From assembly GCA_964396265.1 (NCBI GenBank), contig CAYNEM010000013.1:10992-74991 (forward strand): 64,000 nt of DNA. Reading direction: 5' to 3'. The translations under genes were made by a program, and so were the position numbers. Positions 15,764 to 23,916 of the stretch are shown here, one piece after another (positions within the stretch are counted from its first letter, which is position 1; every line of letters begins with the position of its first letter). The notes beneath the pieces are model-generated. The model saw only the letters and a program-made list of their open reading frames with translations. It was not told the DNA's origin and made no database searches. Origin of the DNA: EA-27 sp964396265. GTDB taxonomy: Archaea; Thermoplasmatota; Thermoplasmata; RBG-16-68-12; EA-27.

Positions 15764-17465
15764 GAATCTCCTCGCTCGATCTCGTGTTCACGACGTCGGC
15801 TGTCTCAAGCCAGCCGCGCCGGGCCGTGCCGACCCCGAGCCTCATGTAGTCGAGCTGGTCCGTCGAGTGGCTGTCCGTGTCGATGATGAGCGCGACGCCG
15901 TGCTCCCTCGCGAGCCTCGCGTGTGCGCTGTTCAGGTCCGTGCGGTCCGGGTACGCGTTCACCTCGAGCACGGTTCCCGTGTCCGCGGCGACCTCCAGGA
16001 TCCGCTCGATGTCGAGGGAGATGGGCTCGCGCTGGGCGATCTTGCGGGCGGTCGGGTGGGCGAGGATGTCCATGTGCGGGTTCTCCATCGCGCGGACGAC
16101 GCGCTTCGTCATCGCCTCCTCGGACATGCGGAAGTTCGAGTGGATGGACGCGATGACGTAGTCCAGGCCCTGGAGCACGTCGTCCGGATAGTCGAGCGTG
16201 CCGTCCGCGAGGATATCGCACTCCGTCCCCGCCAGAAGCTTGAGGTCGGGGCTCCGCGAACTGTACGCGCGGATGTGCGCGACGTGGATCCGCAGGTTCT
16301 CCTCGGAGAGGCCGCCCGCGACGCGCAGGGACGGGCTGTGGTCGGAGATGCCGAGGTAGGCGTAGCCCTTCGAACGCGCGGCCGCCGCCATCTCCTCGAG
16401 CGTGTTCACCCCGTCCGTGAGGTTCGTGTGCGCGTGCAGGTCGCCGCGGATGTCCGCAAGGGTGACGAGCTTCGGCAGCTCACCCTTCGTCGCCGCCTCG
16501 ATCTCGCCGGCGTCCTCGCGCAGCTCCGGCTCGATGAACGGGAGTTCGAGGGCCCCGTAGATCTCCTCCTCCGTCCTCGCCGCCACGAGCTCCTCGGGCT
16601 CGCCCTCGCGGAACAACCCGTACTCGTTCAGCTTCAGCCCGCGCTTCTGTGCCATGGCGCGCAGCCTGATGTTGTGGTCCTTGCTCCCGGTGAAGTACTG
16701 GAGACCGGCACCCCACCGGTCGGGCTCGAGCACGCGAAGGTCCACCTGCAGGCCCTCTGCGATCACGACCGTCGACTTCGTGTCGCCCGTCGCGACGACC
16801 TCGCGGACAAACGGCATCGACGTGAACGCCTTCGTCACCGCTAACGGGTCCCGCGTCGTGACCAGGAGGTCGATGTCTCCGATCGTCTCTCTCATGCGGC
16901 GGAGGCTCCCGGCGTAGCTCGCTCGCTCCACGGGGGCATTCGCCCTCAGATGCGCGAGCACAAGCTCCGCGATCGGCAATGCGATGCCAAGGAGTTGGCG
17001 GCCCTGGGCCTGCTTCGCGACCTGGATGCCCCGGAGGATGTTCTGCTCCGTCTTCTCGCCGAACCCCTTCAGCCCCCGAAGCTTCCCGGACTCTGCGGCC
17101 GTCCGCAGTTCTTCCAGGTTCGTGATCTTCAACTCGAAGTAAAGGCGGCGCGCCGTCTTCGGGCCGACGTCCCGTATGCGCATGATGTCCGTGACCCCCG
17201 GCGGGAACTCCGCTCGTAGCTTCTCGAGCACAGCGACCTTCCCCTCGGCGACGTACTGACGGACCTTCCCTGCGATCGCCTTCCCGATGCCCGGAACGCC
17301 TTCCAGTCCGCCCCGCCGCGCAATGTCCTCGATCTCCTCGCCCAGGCCCTCGATCGCGCGGGCCGCTCGACGGTAGGCAATCGGCCGGAAGCGGTCCTCG
17401 GGCTCGGACATCTCCAAGAGGTCGGCGATCTCATAGAGGACGGAGGCGACCTCCTCGTTCCGCAC
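15747..17465 (-). CDS. polX: DNA polymerase X with PHP domain
   Basis: The 572-residue repair polymerase has helix-hairpin-helix motifs (GVPGIGKAIAGKVRQYV; DVGPKTARRLYFELKI), the nucleotidyltransferase palm with GDIDLLVTT supplying the first two Asp and VDLRVL the third, and a C-terminal PHP phosphoesterase domain (GDLHAHTNLTDGVNTL, ISDHSP, SIHSNF, DILAHPT, DTDSHS) for 3' end processing. Length and order match bacterial-type PolX found in many archaea. The ATG at 17465 is 25 bases from a TATA box (CTAATAAGG, minus strand, about 17486-17494). It fills short gaps in base excision repair, which fits the neighbouring glycosylase gene. Confidence 0.95.
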   Translation of the reverse strand: MRNEEVASVLYEIADLLEMSEPEDRFRPIAYRRAARAIEGLGEEIEDIARRGGLEGVPGIGKAIAGKVRQYVAEGKVAVLEKLRAEFPPGVTDIMRIRDVGPKTARRLYFELKITNLEELRTAAESGKLRGLKGFGEKTEQNILRGIQVAKQAQGRQLLGIALPIAELVLAHLRANAPVERASYAGSLRRMRETIGDIDLLVTTRDPLAVTKAFTSMPFVREVVATGDTKSTVVIAEGLQVDLRVLEPDRWGAGLQYFTGSKDHNIRLRAMAQKRGLKLNEYGLFREGEPEELVAARTEEEIYGALELPFIEPELREDAGEIEAATKGELPKLVTLADIRGDLHAHTNLTDGVNTLEEMAAAARSKGYAYLGISDHSPSLRVAGGLSEENLRIHVAHIRAYSSRSPDLKLLAGTECDILADGTLDYPDDVLQGLDYVIASIHSNFRMSEEAMTKRVVRAMENPHMDILAHPTARKIAQREPISLDIERILEVAADTGTVLEVNAYPDRTDLNSAHARLAREHGVALIIDTDSHSTDQLDYMRLGVGTARRGWLETADVVNTRSSEEILSFFR

Positions 17466-17646
17466 GCCCGCGGAAGCCTCCCTCGCCTTATTAGGGCTGG
17501 CGTGGCCCCGTCAAGGGAGCCGCGCACCTCGACTCCGCGGTGACAACCGTCGAGGTCCAACCGCCACCGCCTCGCGGACGCCCGTTATCATCCACCGCCG
17601 CTGCGGCCGAAAAGCTATTCAACGGGAGACCTCGTGTCGCGCCCCG

Positions 17647-19161
17647 ATGGAAGTGAGGCGCGAGACCGGAATCCCCGAGGAATTGCTTCAGTTCTTTGCG
17701 TCCCCCGGCGGCCATTCGCTCATCGTGAAAGGTGCGGCCGGAACGGGCAAGACGACGTTTGCCCTGCAGCTTGCGGAGGAGCTTGGCGAGGACGCGCGCG
17801 CGTTCTACATGAGCATCCGCGTAAGCGACGCGAGCCTGTATCGCCAGTTCCCTTGGCTCGAGAACCAGAGGGAACGACTCAAGATCGCCGGGGAACGGGC
17901 GTCCCGGGCAGAGGGCACCCCCGCAGGCAAGGTCGACCGGACGGAGCTGCACAAGCTCGAGGGCCGCGTGGAGATGGGCCAGGAGGGGGACGAATCGTAC
18001 GGGAAGCACGGGGAGGGCGAGGCGGCGAGCGACTCCCTGATCTTCGACCTGGGCTCGGACCTCCCGGAGATCGACCTTGCGTACGACGAGGTCGAGCGCA
18101 ACCTCCCGAAGCCGACCCTTGTGCTCGTGGACTCGATCGACGGGCTCAGCGAGCGGTACGGCATCGTGGCCAGCAAGTTGATCAACACCCTTCAGAGGGA
18201 CCTCGTCGAGAAGGGGAACGCGCGCGTCGTGTACGTGCTCGAGAGCAGCGGGGAGACGCGACTCGACTACCTCGGAGACGGCGTCATCTCGTTCCGGAGC
18301 GAAGAGCACTCCGGACGGCGCCTGCGGAACATGACGATCGAGAAGCTCCGGGGCACGGAGATCCGCCAGCACCGCTACATCTACACCCTCAAGGACGGGC
18401 GGATCCTCGCATTCACGAACCGGCTCCCGATGCCGGCCGCGAGGTCGAGCCCGTGGGTGGCCGTCCCGGACTTGGCCGACGGGTCCGCCTCCTGGGGGTA
18501 CGAGGCGCTCGACCGCATCGCGGGCGGGCTTCGCGCCGGCGCCATGGTCGCGCTCGAGATCGATGCGGACGTCCCGCGCGTGCACGTGGACGCGATCAAG
18601 GCCGGCATCCTCTGCAACTTCGCCGCTCTCGGCCGAGGCGTCGCGTATGTGCCCGCGCAGAAGTCCTCCGCGGAACTCGTGCGGGACTGGCTCGGTCCGT
18701 ACGTGTCAGAGGCGGATTTCGACGACCGCGTCCGCGTCTTCGAGTCCTCGCCCCTCGGAACGCTCGAGGGGGGCAAGAACGCCCTGCACATGGAGGGCTC
18801 GAACGTCGACGCGGACATGAAGTGGAGCAATGTCGAGTACCGCCTCCCGGGGAGCAAGCATCCGTTCCTCTCCTTCGTCGCCTTCGACACGCTCGAGTCC
18901 GTGTACGGCGAGGACGTGTTCGACCAGATGACGGGACACCTGTCTTCGGTCCGCCGCAGCAGGGACCTCTTCATCGGCCACGTGAGCCCGATGACGAAGA
19001 GCACGCAGAAACTCGCGAACCTTGCGCACGTCCACCTTCGCGTCCAGAACGTGAACGGCTCGATCCTCCTCTTCGGCCAGAAACCCTTCACGGAGCTGTT
19101 CAGCCTGGGCCTCGCATACCCGCGGGGCGTGCCGAACATCGTCCTCACCCCCATCGTATAG
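17647..19161 (+). CDS. GvpD-like double RecA-fold ATPase
   Basis: This 504-residue protein has two RecA-like halves. The first carries a canonical Walker A KGAAGTGKTTFALQLAEELG near residue 28 and a Walker B-like strand PTLVLVDSIDGLSERYG. The second half, from about residue 265, has the same strand pattern (AGAMVALEIDADVPRVHVDA) but no P-loop. This layout is that of GvpD, the haloarchaeal gas-vesicle repressor partner, and its relatives in Thermoplasmata. No gas vesicle genes occur in the window, so the role is probably different. A winged-helix gene lies 66 bases downstream on the same strand. Confidence 0.75.
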   Translation: MEVRRETGIPEELLQFFASPGGHSLIVKGAAGTGKTTFALQLAEELGEDARAFYMSIRVSDASLYRQFPWLENQRERLKIAGERASRAEGTPAGKVDRTELHKLEGRVEMGQEGDESYGKHGEGEAASDSLIFDLGSDLPEIDLAYDEVERNLPKPTLVLVDSIDGLSERYGIVASKLINTLQRDLVEKGNARVVYVLESSGETRLDYLGDGVISFRSEEHSGRRLRNMTIEKLRGTEIRQHRYIYTLKDGRILAFTNRLPMPAARSSPWVAVPDLADGSASWGYEALDRIAGGLRAGAMVALEIDADVPRVHVDAIKAGILCNFAALGRGVAYVPAQKSSAELVRDWLGPYVSEADFDDRVRVFESSPLGTLEGGKNALHMEGSNVDADMKWSNVEYRLPGSKHPFLSFVAFDTLESVYGEDVFDQMTGHLSSVRRSRDLFIGHVSPMTKSTQKLANLAHVHLRVQNVNGSILLFGQKPFTELFSLGLAYPRGVPNIVLTPIV

Positions 19162-19170
19162 GATTCAGTT

Positions 19171-19184
19171 TCACCGCCGATACT
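19171..19184 (+). promoter_or_regulatory. 14-bp element, copy 1
   Basis: TCACCGCCGATACT lies upstream of the TATA-like CTTTAAGAA (about 19198-19206) of the winged-helix gene at 19228. Two near-identical copies precede the next two genes. Confidence 0.45.
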
Positions 19185-19227
19185 GGGGTCGATAACGCTT
19201 TAAGAACTGCTCATCATCGAACGCCAG

Positions 19228-19572
19228 ATGCGGGAGAAAGATATTTCCAAGCTTCTCACGGATGAGTATTCGGAGCGCATCCTCGTGGCCACGCAGATGA
19301 ACCCGAAGTCCGTGCAGGAGATCAGCGACAAGTTCGACATCCCCATCGCCGCCTGCTACCGCAAGATCCACGAGCTCGAGGCCGCCGGGTTCCTGCGCTG
19401 CGCGCAGATCGTCACGACCGCGAAGGGCAAGACGATGAAGCTCTACGGATCCCTCTTGAAATCGGCGCATCTCGTCTACGAGGCGGGCGTGTTCCGCGTG
19501 AAGTTCGAGTTCGACTACGACAAGGACATCAACGGGAAATGGATCGAACTCAACGCCGCACCTGCGGCGTGA
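19228..19572 (+). CDS. winged-helix transcriptional regulator
   Basis: The 114-residue protein is an ArsR-like winged helix: SKLLTDEYSERILVATQ (helix 1), KSVQEISDKFDIPIAACYRK (helix-turn-helix), IHELEAAGFLRC (recognition/wing), then a beta-rich wing and a short C-terminal part (VFRVKFEFDYDKDINGKW). It is about 40% identical by eye to the regulator encoded at 19655. There is no sensor domain beyond the C-terminal strand pair. A 14-bp element found upstream of this gene, its paralogue and a downstream mini-gene may be its own operator. Confidence 0.85.
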   Translation: MREKDISKLLTDEYSERILVATQMNPKSVQEISDKFDIPIAACYRKIHELEAAGFLRCAQIVTTAKGKTMKLYGSLLKSAHLVYEAGVFRVKFEFDYDKDINGKWIELNAAPAA

Positions 19573-19607
19573 GAATCATCCCGGGTAGCGATTCACACGG
19601 CTGAGAA

Positions 19608-19621
19608 TCACGGCGGATATT
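19608..19621 (+). promoter_or_regulatory. 14-bp element, copy 2
   Basis: TCACGGCGGATATT abuts the TATA box TTTTATATAGA (19620-19630) of the second winged-helix gene. A TGAGAAT heptamer immediately precedes it (19602-19608), and another GAGAATC lies at 19571-19577, facing GATTC at 19590-19594. Confidence 0.5.
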
Positions 19622-19654
19622 TTATATAGAGCAGACACCCCTGAAGATGGCTAC

Positions 19655-20059
19655 ATGGGGTTCGAAGGCGTGGAGAACAACGGGTTCGAGGGCGTGGGCA
19701 CCGAGAACGACATGAGTCCGCTTCAGGCCTCGCAGCTCCTGACGGACGAGTACTCCGCGAAGATCCTGCTCGCGACGTACAAGCGCCGCATCAGCGCCCA
19801 GGAGATCAGCCAGAGGTACGGGATCCCGATCGCGGCCTGCTACCGCAAGATCCGGACGCTGGAAGAGGCGGGCCTCATCCAGTGCGTCGACCGCATCCTG
19901 ACGCAGAAGGGGAAGCGGAAGAACCTGTACACGTCGAACCTGAGGAACGCCTACATCTTCTTCGAGGGCGGCCGCCTCCGCGCGCGGTTCCAGCTCGCCA
20001 CGGGCGTCGTGAAGGACTTTGGCGGCGATTGGAACGGCATGGACCTGCTGAGGCAATAG
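19655..20059 (+). CDS. winged-helix transcriptional regulator, paralogue
   Basis: The 134-residue product repeats the architecture of its neighbour: QLLTDEYSAKILLATYKRR, SAQEISQRYGIPIAACYRK, IRTLEEAGLIQCVDRILTQK, then a C-terminal strand pair (YIFFEGGRLRARFQLATG). It has an extra 20-residue Gly/Glu/Asn-rich N-terminus; an internal ATG at 19712 would remove it. A clear TATA box at 19620-19630 precedes it. Tandem duplication of a regulator with shared upstream sequence suggests cross- or auto-regulation. Confidence 0.83.
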   Translation: MGFEGVENNGFEGVGTENDMSPLQASQLLTDEYSAKILLATYKRRISAQEISQRYGIPIAACYRKIRTLEEAGLIQCVDRILTQKGKRKNLYTSNLRNAYIFFEGGRLRARFQLATGVVKDFGGDWNGMDLLRQ

Positions 20060-20097
20060 GTCCGAGCGCCGCCGCAGGGGTCCGCCCGGGACCATTC

Positions 20098-20111
20098 TCA
20101 GGGCGGATACT
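20098..20111 (+). promoter_or_regulatory. 14-bp element, copy 3
   Basis: TCAGGGCGGATACT is preceded by an ATTCTCA heptamer, the inverse of the TGAGAAT seen at copy 2. It lies about ten bases before the TATA box of the 44-residue gene (GGTTTATG, about 20122-20129). Confidence 0.45.
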
Positions 20112-20155
20112 CGTCTCCGCGGGTTTATGTCATTGGGAGACCCGGATACAGCGTC

Positions 20156-20290
20156 ATGAGAATCCGGCTTCACAAGATCCTGAACGAGGGTCGGAGCGTG
20201 CGATTTGAGAAATCCGACGACGACGAAGTTCTCGACCTGAACGTCATCGTGTTTCGAGAGAAGACGGGCTCCCGCCAGAAGTCGGAATAG
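20156..20290 (+). CDS. 44-residue hypothetical protein
   Basis: A short reading frame starts at ATG 20156 and stops at TAG 20288-20290. The product begins MRIRLHKILNEGRSVRFEK, continues with an acidic patch (SDDDEVLDLNVIVF) and ends in a basic tail. It is highly charged with a predicted strand at LDLNVIVF. A TATA box (GGTTTATG, about 20122-20129) lies about 30 bases upstream, and a 14-bp element shared with the two upstream regulator genes precedes it. The promoter and element make a real small gene more likely than chance. The family is unknown. Confidence 0.5.
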   Translation: MRIRLHKILNEGRSVRFEKSDDDEVLDLNVIVFREKTGSRQKSE

Positions 20291-20340
20291 GGTTTTCCGC
20301 CCCGAGCATGTTGCACGATCCGCGCGTCCCGCTGTCGTCA

Positions 20341-20601
20341 TCACGAGGGGACGCGCGTCCAGCGAAGGTGCAGCCCGGCGAGCAAGAGGCCTGTGCCGAG
20401 GAACGCGGCAGCGTACGCCGCCCACGTCGCCTCCTTCAGTAACAGGGGAAATAGGAGCGCCATCACGTAGGTGCCGGAGCCGAGAGCGAGGAGGGGCGCG
20501 TGCTTCGTTGGGGCGAGGTGGGGGCCACGGCTCCTTACGAGTCGTGTCCGCGAGAGCCCGTTGATGCGTCCCGGCCCGGCTGCCGACGTGGGACTCGCCA
20601 T
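20341..20601 (-). CDS. small two-helix membrane protein
   Basis: The 86-residue product has a basic N-terminal 33 residues, then two hydrophobic helices: LLALGSGTYVMALLFPLLL and WAAYAAAFLGTGLLLAGLHL. It ends in a short basic tail. The ATG at 20601 lies 25 bases downstream of a TATA-like CTTATG (minus strand, 20624-20629), which supports a leaderless gene. It follows the MTA salvage operon on the same strand but has its own promoter. No family is recognised. Confidence 0.6.
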   Translation of the reverse strand: MASPTSAAGPGRINGLSRTRLVRSRGPHLAPTKHAPLLALGSGTYVMALLFPLLLKEATWAAYAAAFLGTGLLLAGLHLRWTRVPS

Positions 20602-20661
20602 AGCCCCGACGCAGAGCGATGGCCATAAGTCCCTTGCGGGCCCGTTATCACCGCCGGACGG

Positions 20662-21231
20662 TCAGGCCCTCTCCACGAGGTGACCGTCGACCACGTCGAC
20701 CTTGAGAAGCGTGCGGATGGACACGCCCAGCTCCCGCTCCAAGGCCTCTCTCTCCCGGGTCTTCTCGAACACGACGATCACCTCGACGAGGTCCGCGCCG
20801 ATGTGCCGGAGCGCCTGGACGACCGCGCGCAGGGTGCCGCCGGTGGAGATTACGTCGTCCACGAAGATGATCCGGTCTCCGGCGTGCACGTTGTTGATGA
20901 AGAGATTCGCCCGGCCGTACCCCGTCACCTGGGCCACGCTGACCTCCCCGGGCAGGCCGTACTGACGCTTGCGAAAGAAGACGTATGGCTTCCGGACCCG
21001 GAGGGACACCGCGGCCGCGAGGGGGAAGCCCATCGATTCCGCGGTGGCGATCTTGTCGCACTGGGACCAACGACCCATGCGGACGATGGCGTCGACGACC
21101 TCCTCGAGGACCTCGGGCCGGCCGAGCGGGATCCCGTCCGTGATCGAGTGGACGAAGTACGGATAGCCTCCGAAGTCGACGATGGGGGAATCCGCGAGGC
21201 TCGCCCTCAACCGGTCCAGGGCCAAGCTCAC
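20662..21231 (-). CDS. hpt: hypoxanthine/purine phosphoribosyltransferase
   Basis: The 189-residue protein is a type I phosphoribosyltransferase of the archaeal Hpt branch. The PRPP-binding motif IIFVDDVISTGGTLRAVV lies near residues 117-134, and AESMGFPLAAAVSLRVRKPY supplies the upstream flexible loop region. It would join hypoxanthine to PRPP to give IMP. The ATG overlaps the upstream deaminase stop by four bases (ATGA), so the two are translationally coupled. Together with the phosphorylase two genes upstream it would return methylthioadenosine purine to IMP. Specificity for adenine instead of hypoxanthine cannot be excluded from sequence alone. Confidence 0.85.
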   Translation of the reverse strand: MSLALDRLRASLADSPIVDFGGYPYFVHSITDGIPLGRPEVLEEVVDAIVRMGRWSQCDKIATAESMGFPLAAAVSLRVRKPYVFFRKRQYGLPGEVSVAQVTGYGRANLFINNVHAGDRIIFVDDVISTGGTLRAVVQALRHIGADLVEVIVVFEKTREREALERELGVSIRTLLKVDVVDGHLVERA

Positions 21232-22487
21232 ATCCCCCGCACGAGGTCCGCCGCCACCTTCGAAGCGCGGTCCAGGATCGCCGATTCACCAGGGACCTTG
21301 CGATGCTCCATGAGGACCCGGCCGTCGCAGATCACGGTGTCGACGCAGTCCCCCGTGGCGGCGTAGACCGCGTTCGACACGAGGCTGTGCGTCGGGGTCA
21401 TCTCGGGCCGCCGGATGTCGAGGAGGATCAGGTCCGCAAGCTTCCCCTCGGCGATCTCCCCCGCGTCGAGGCCGAGCGCGCGGGCACCGCCGAGCGTCGC
21501 AAGGTCGAACACCTCTCGTGCCGCGGCCACCGTCGGTTCGCCGGTTGCGAACTTGTGGAGCAGGGCCGCCGTCTTCATCGTCTGGAACATGTCGAGGCTG
21601 TTGTTCGAGGCGGCGCCGTCCGTGCCCAGGGAGACCGTGACGCCCGCGGCGCGCATGGGTTCGAGGGGCATCGCGCGGGCGACGCCCAGCTTCATGTTCG
21701 ACACCGGGCAATGCGCGACCTTGACGCCGCGCTGGGAGAGCGTCCGAATCTCCGCGTCGTCGAGCCACACGGAGTGCGCCGCGACCACGTTCGGGCCGAG
21801 GACGCCGATGGATTCGAGATACTGCACGGGCGTCTTCCCATGGTCCTCCTTGGCCTCATCGACCTCCTGCTTCGTCTCGCTCACGTGGATGTGGTACAGG
21901 CAGCCACGCGCGTCGGCGAGGTCCTTCAGGGCCCGCAGGGATTCCTGCGAGACCGTGTAGATCGCGTGCGGCCCGACCGCAGGGACGACGCGCTTCGATC
22001 CGATGGCGGCGATCTTGGCCATGACCGCTTCGTTCTCCTTGAGGAGAGTCTCCCCGCGCGTCGCGTCGAGGAGGTCGATGAACCCCTCGCTGAGAAAGGC
22101 GCGCATGCCCATCTCGTCCACCGCCTGCGCGGCACGGTCCATGTGGAAGTACATGTCGTTGAAGCACGTCGTGCCCGTCTTGATCATCTCCAGGCACGCG
22201 AGTTTCGTACCCCAGTAGATCGCGTCCGGCGTGATCCGGCCCTCGACCGGCCAGACCTTCTCCGTGAGCCAGTCGTGGAGCTCCATGTCGTCCGCGTACC
22301 CCCGGAGGAGCGTCATCGCCCCGTGAGTGTGTGTGTTCACGAGCCCGGGGAGGAGGACCATCCCGCGGCCGTCGATCGTGACGTCCGCCTCCCGTGCCCG
22401 CCCGATCTCCGTGATCCGATCGTCCTCGACGTACACGGACGCCATTCGACCGTCTAGAAGGAGGGCGTCGTGGATCGCGAGGCTCAC
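21228..22487 (-). CDS. mtaD: 5'-methylthioadenosine/S-adenosylhomocysteine deaminase
   Basis: The 419-residue amidohydrolase deaminates MTA or SAH to the inosine analogue. Metal and catalytic motifs are LVNTHTHGAMTLLRGYADD, HIHVSETKQEV (zinc His and general acid), HSVWLDD, and the late Asp in SLGTDGAASNNSLDM. The DMELHDWLTEKVWPVE segment is typical of the MtaD/DadD group. A GTG at 22487 is used as start; an AT-rich box (AAGGTTTAG, minus strand, about 22511-22519) is about 26 bases upstream. The gene has 23 bases between it and the phosphorylase and overlaps the phosphoribosyltransferase by four. Confidence 0.92.
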   Translation of the reverse strand: MSLAIHDALLLDGRMASVYVEDDRITEIGRAREADVTIDGRGMVLLPGLVNTHTHGAMTLLRGYADDMELHDWLTEKVWPVEGRITPDAIYWGTKLACLEMIKTGTTCFNDMYFHMDRAAQAVDEMGMRAFLSEGFIDLLDATRGETLLKENEAVMAKIAAIGSKRVVPAVGPHAIYTVSQESLRALKDLADARGCLYHIHVSETKQEVDEAKEDHGKTPVQYLESIGVLGPNVVAAHSVWLDDAEIRTLSQRGVKVAHCPVSNMKLGVARAMPLEPMRAAGVTVSLGTDGAASNNSLDMFQTMKTAALLHKFATGEPTVAAAREVFDLATLGGARALGLDAGEIAEGKLADLILLDIRRPEMTPTHSLVSNAVYAATGDCVDTVICDGRVLMEHRKVPGESAILDRASKVAADLVRGM

Positions 22488-22510
22488 GGGCCGCCGATGC
22501 CCGGCATCCC

Positions 22511-23245
22511 CTAAACCTTTTTGGCGGCGAGGTCGCGCAGTACGTCCGGGAGGAGCGCCGCTACCTTGTCCGCGTTCCTCTTGGCTCCCTTGCGGATCTC
22601 CTCGTAGGACAGGGATTTCGCCGCGATCCCATGCGCGTAGTTGTCGACCGTGCACAGGCACGCGTACCCGAGGCCCGCCTCCGCCGCCAGCGTCGCCTCC
22701 GAGGCCATCGTCATCCCCACCAGGTCCGCGTAGTCCGCCAGCATCCGGATCTCCGCCTTCGTCTCGAGGCGCGGGCCGCGGGTCTGCGCGTACACGGCAC
22801 GCGCGCGAGGCGAGAAGCCGGACCGCTTCGCCGCCGCCAGCAGGACCTTCCGTGCGGGTTCGTCGAGCGCCGGCGTCGCGTGAACGACCTTGTCGTCGAA
22901 GAACGTGGGAAGGTCCGAGAGGCACAGATAGTCGTGCGGCACCGCCAACGAGCCGGGGCGCAGGTCTCTTCGCAGGCTGCCCACGGAGGAGAGAGCGACG
23001 ATGCGTCGCACCCCGAGCTCGCGGAGCGCCCACACGTTCGCGCGGTGATTGATACGGTGCGGTGGGATCGCGTGCCCGGGGCCGTGCCGCATCAGGAACG
23101 CGACCTCGGCGGGACCGACGCGACCGACCCGGATCGCGCCCGATGTAGCGCCGTAGGGCGTGTCGATCGCCGCCTCCGAGGCATCCTTCAGGTCGTCCAG
23201 CCCCTCGACCCCGGAACCGCCGATCAACGCAAGGCGCGGGCGCAC
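22511..23245 (-). CDS. methylthioinosine/methylthioadenosine phosphorylase
   Basis: This 244-residue protein belongs to the MTAP branch of trimeric nucleoside phosphorylases. It has LALIGGSGVEGL at the start, MRHGPGHAIPPHRINHRANV, a phosphate-site ALSSVGSLRRDL, TRGPRLETKAEIRML and the purine-site MTMASEATLAAEAGLGYA with DNYAHGI. The neighbouring deaminase and hypoxanthine-type phosphoribosyltransferase suggest the substrate is methylthioinosine rather than MTA. The GTG at 23245 was preferred to an ATG at 23290: a TATA box (ACGTTTATCG, minus strand, 23268-23277) is about 26 bases upstream and overlaps the codons that the longer form would need. Confidence 0.88.
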   Translation of the reverse strand: MRPRLALIGGSGVEGLDDLKDASEAAIDTPYGATSGAIRVGRVGPAEVAFLMRHGPGHAIPPHRINHRANVWALRELGVRRIVALSSVGSLRRDLRPGSLAVPHDYLCLSDLPTFFDDKVVHATPALDEPARKVLLAAAKRSGFSPRARAVYAQTRGPRLETKAEIRMLADYADLVGMTMASEATLAAEAGLGYACLCTVDNYAHGIAAKSLSYEEIRKGAKRNADKVAALLPDVLRDLAAKKV

Positions 23246-23397
23246 GGCGGGATACAAGGGGCGGTTTCGATAAACGTATCGCGCGGTCATTCAGCCTCCC
23301 ACCCGGTGCTACTCGCTATCGATTCCGATATTGAGCGCAACACGTATATGAGCGGTCGAGCGGCCTCTCGTAAGCGCACGCCTGCCACAGGCTTCCC

Positions 23398-23916
23398 ATG
23401 GAGAAACACGCCGCTGCCGACGAGGACGAGCTGTTCCGTCAGCTGGCGTTCGGCGAGCCGCCGCGGCTCGAGGGCGGCCGCTCGTATCTCGTAAAGGAGC
23501 GGAAGCCCGGGAGGGCGTGGGAACTGTTCGACCGGATGCTCAACGAGGGGTACGAGGGCCTGTACGTGACGCGTCAGCATCCGAACCATGTGGAGAACGC
23601 GCACGGGCCGAGGACGTTGAAGGTCGTGTGGCTGTCGACGACGCTCGGGCGGGACTACGTGGACCCTCACAACCTGAGCGCGCTCACGAACCTGATCAAC
23701 GGGTTCATCGAGTCCTCGAGACGCGCGATCATCCTGATCGACGGGCTCGAATACATGAGGCTCAACAACGATGCCGACCGGGTCCTCAAGTTCCTCGAGT
23801 ACCTCGACGAGATCGTGATGCACCGACAGGGCATCCTGATCCTGTCCCTCGACGCGCGCGCGTTCGATGCGAGGGAGCTGGCCTTCATTGAGCGGAACAG
23901 CGTCGTGCTCGAGTGA
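23398..23916 (+). CDS. DUF835-domain protein
   Basis: The 172-residue soluble protein matches the DUF835 pattern: RSYLVKERKPGRAWELFDRM, GYEGLYVTRQHPNHVENA, a WLSTT strand, NLINGFIESSRRAIILIDGL followed by EYMRLNND, and VLKFLEYLDEIVMHRQGILI near the end. DUF835 occurs almost only in archaea, often attached to membrane or kinase-like regions, and is thought to be a signalling module. A TATA-like ACGTATATGAG (about 23339-23349) precedes it. It is transcribed away from the MTA operon. A second free-standing copy occurs at 36346-36828, and a membrane-anchored copy at 24992-26719. Confidence 0.85.
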   Translation: MEKHAAADEDELFRQLAFGEPPRLEGGRSYLVKERKPGRAWELFDRMLNEGYEGLYVTRQHPNHVENAHGPRTLKVVWLSTTLGRDYVDPHNLSALTNLINGFIESSRRAIILIDGLEYMRLNNDADRVLKFLEYLDEIVMHRQGILILSLDARAFDARELAFIERNSVVLE

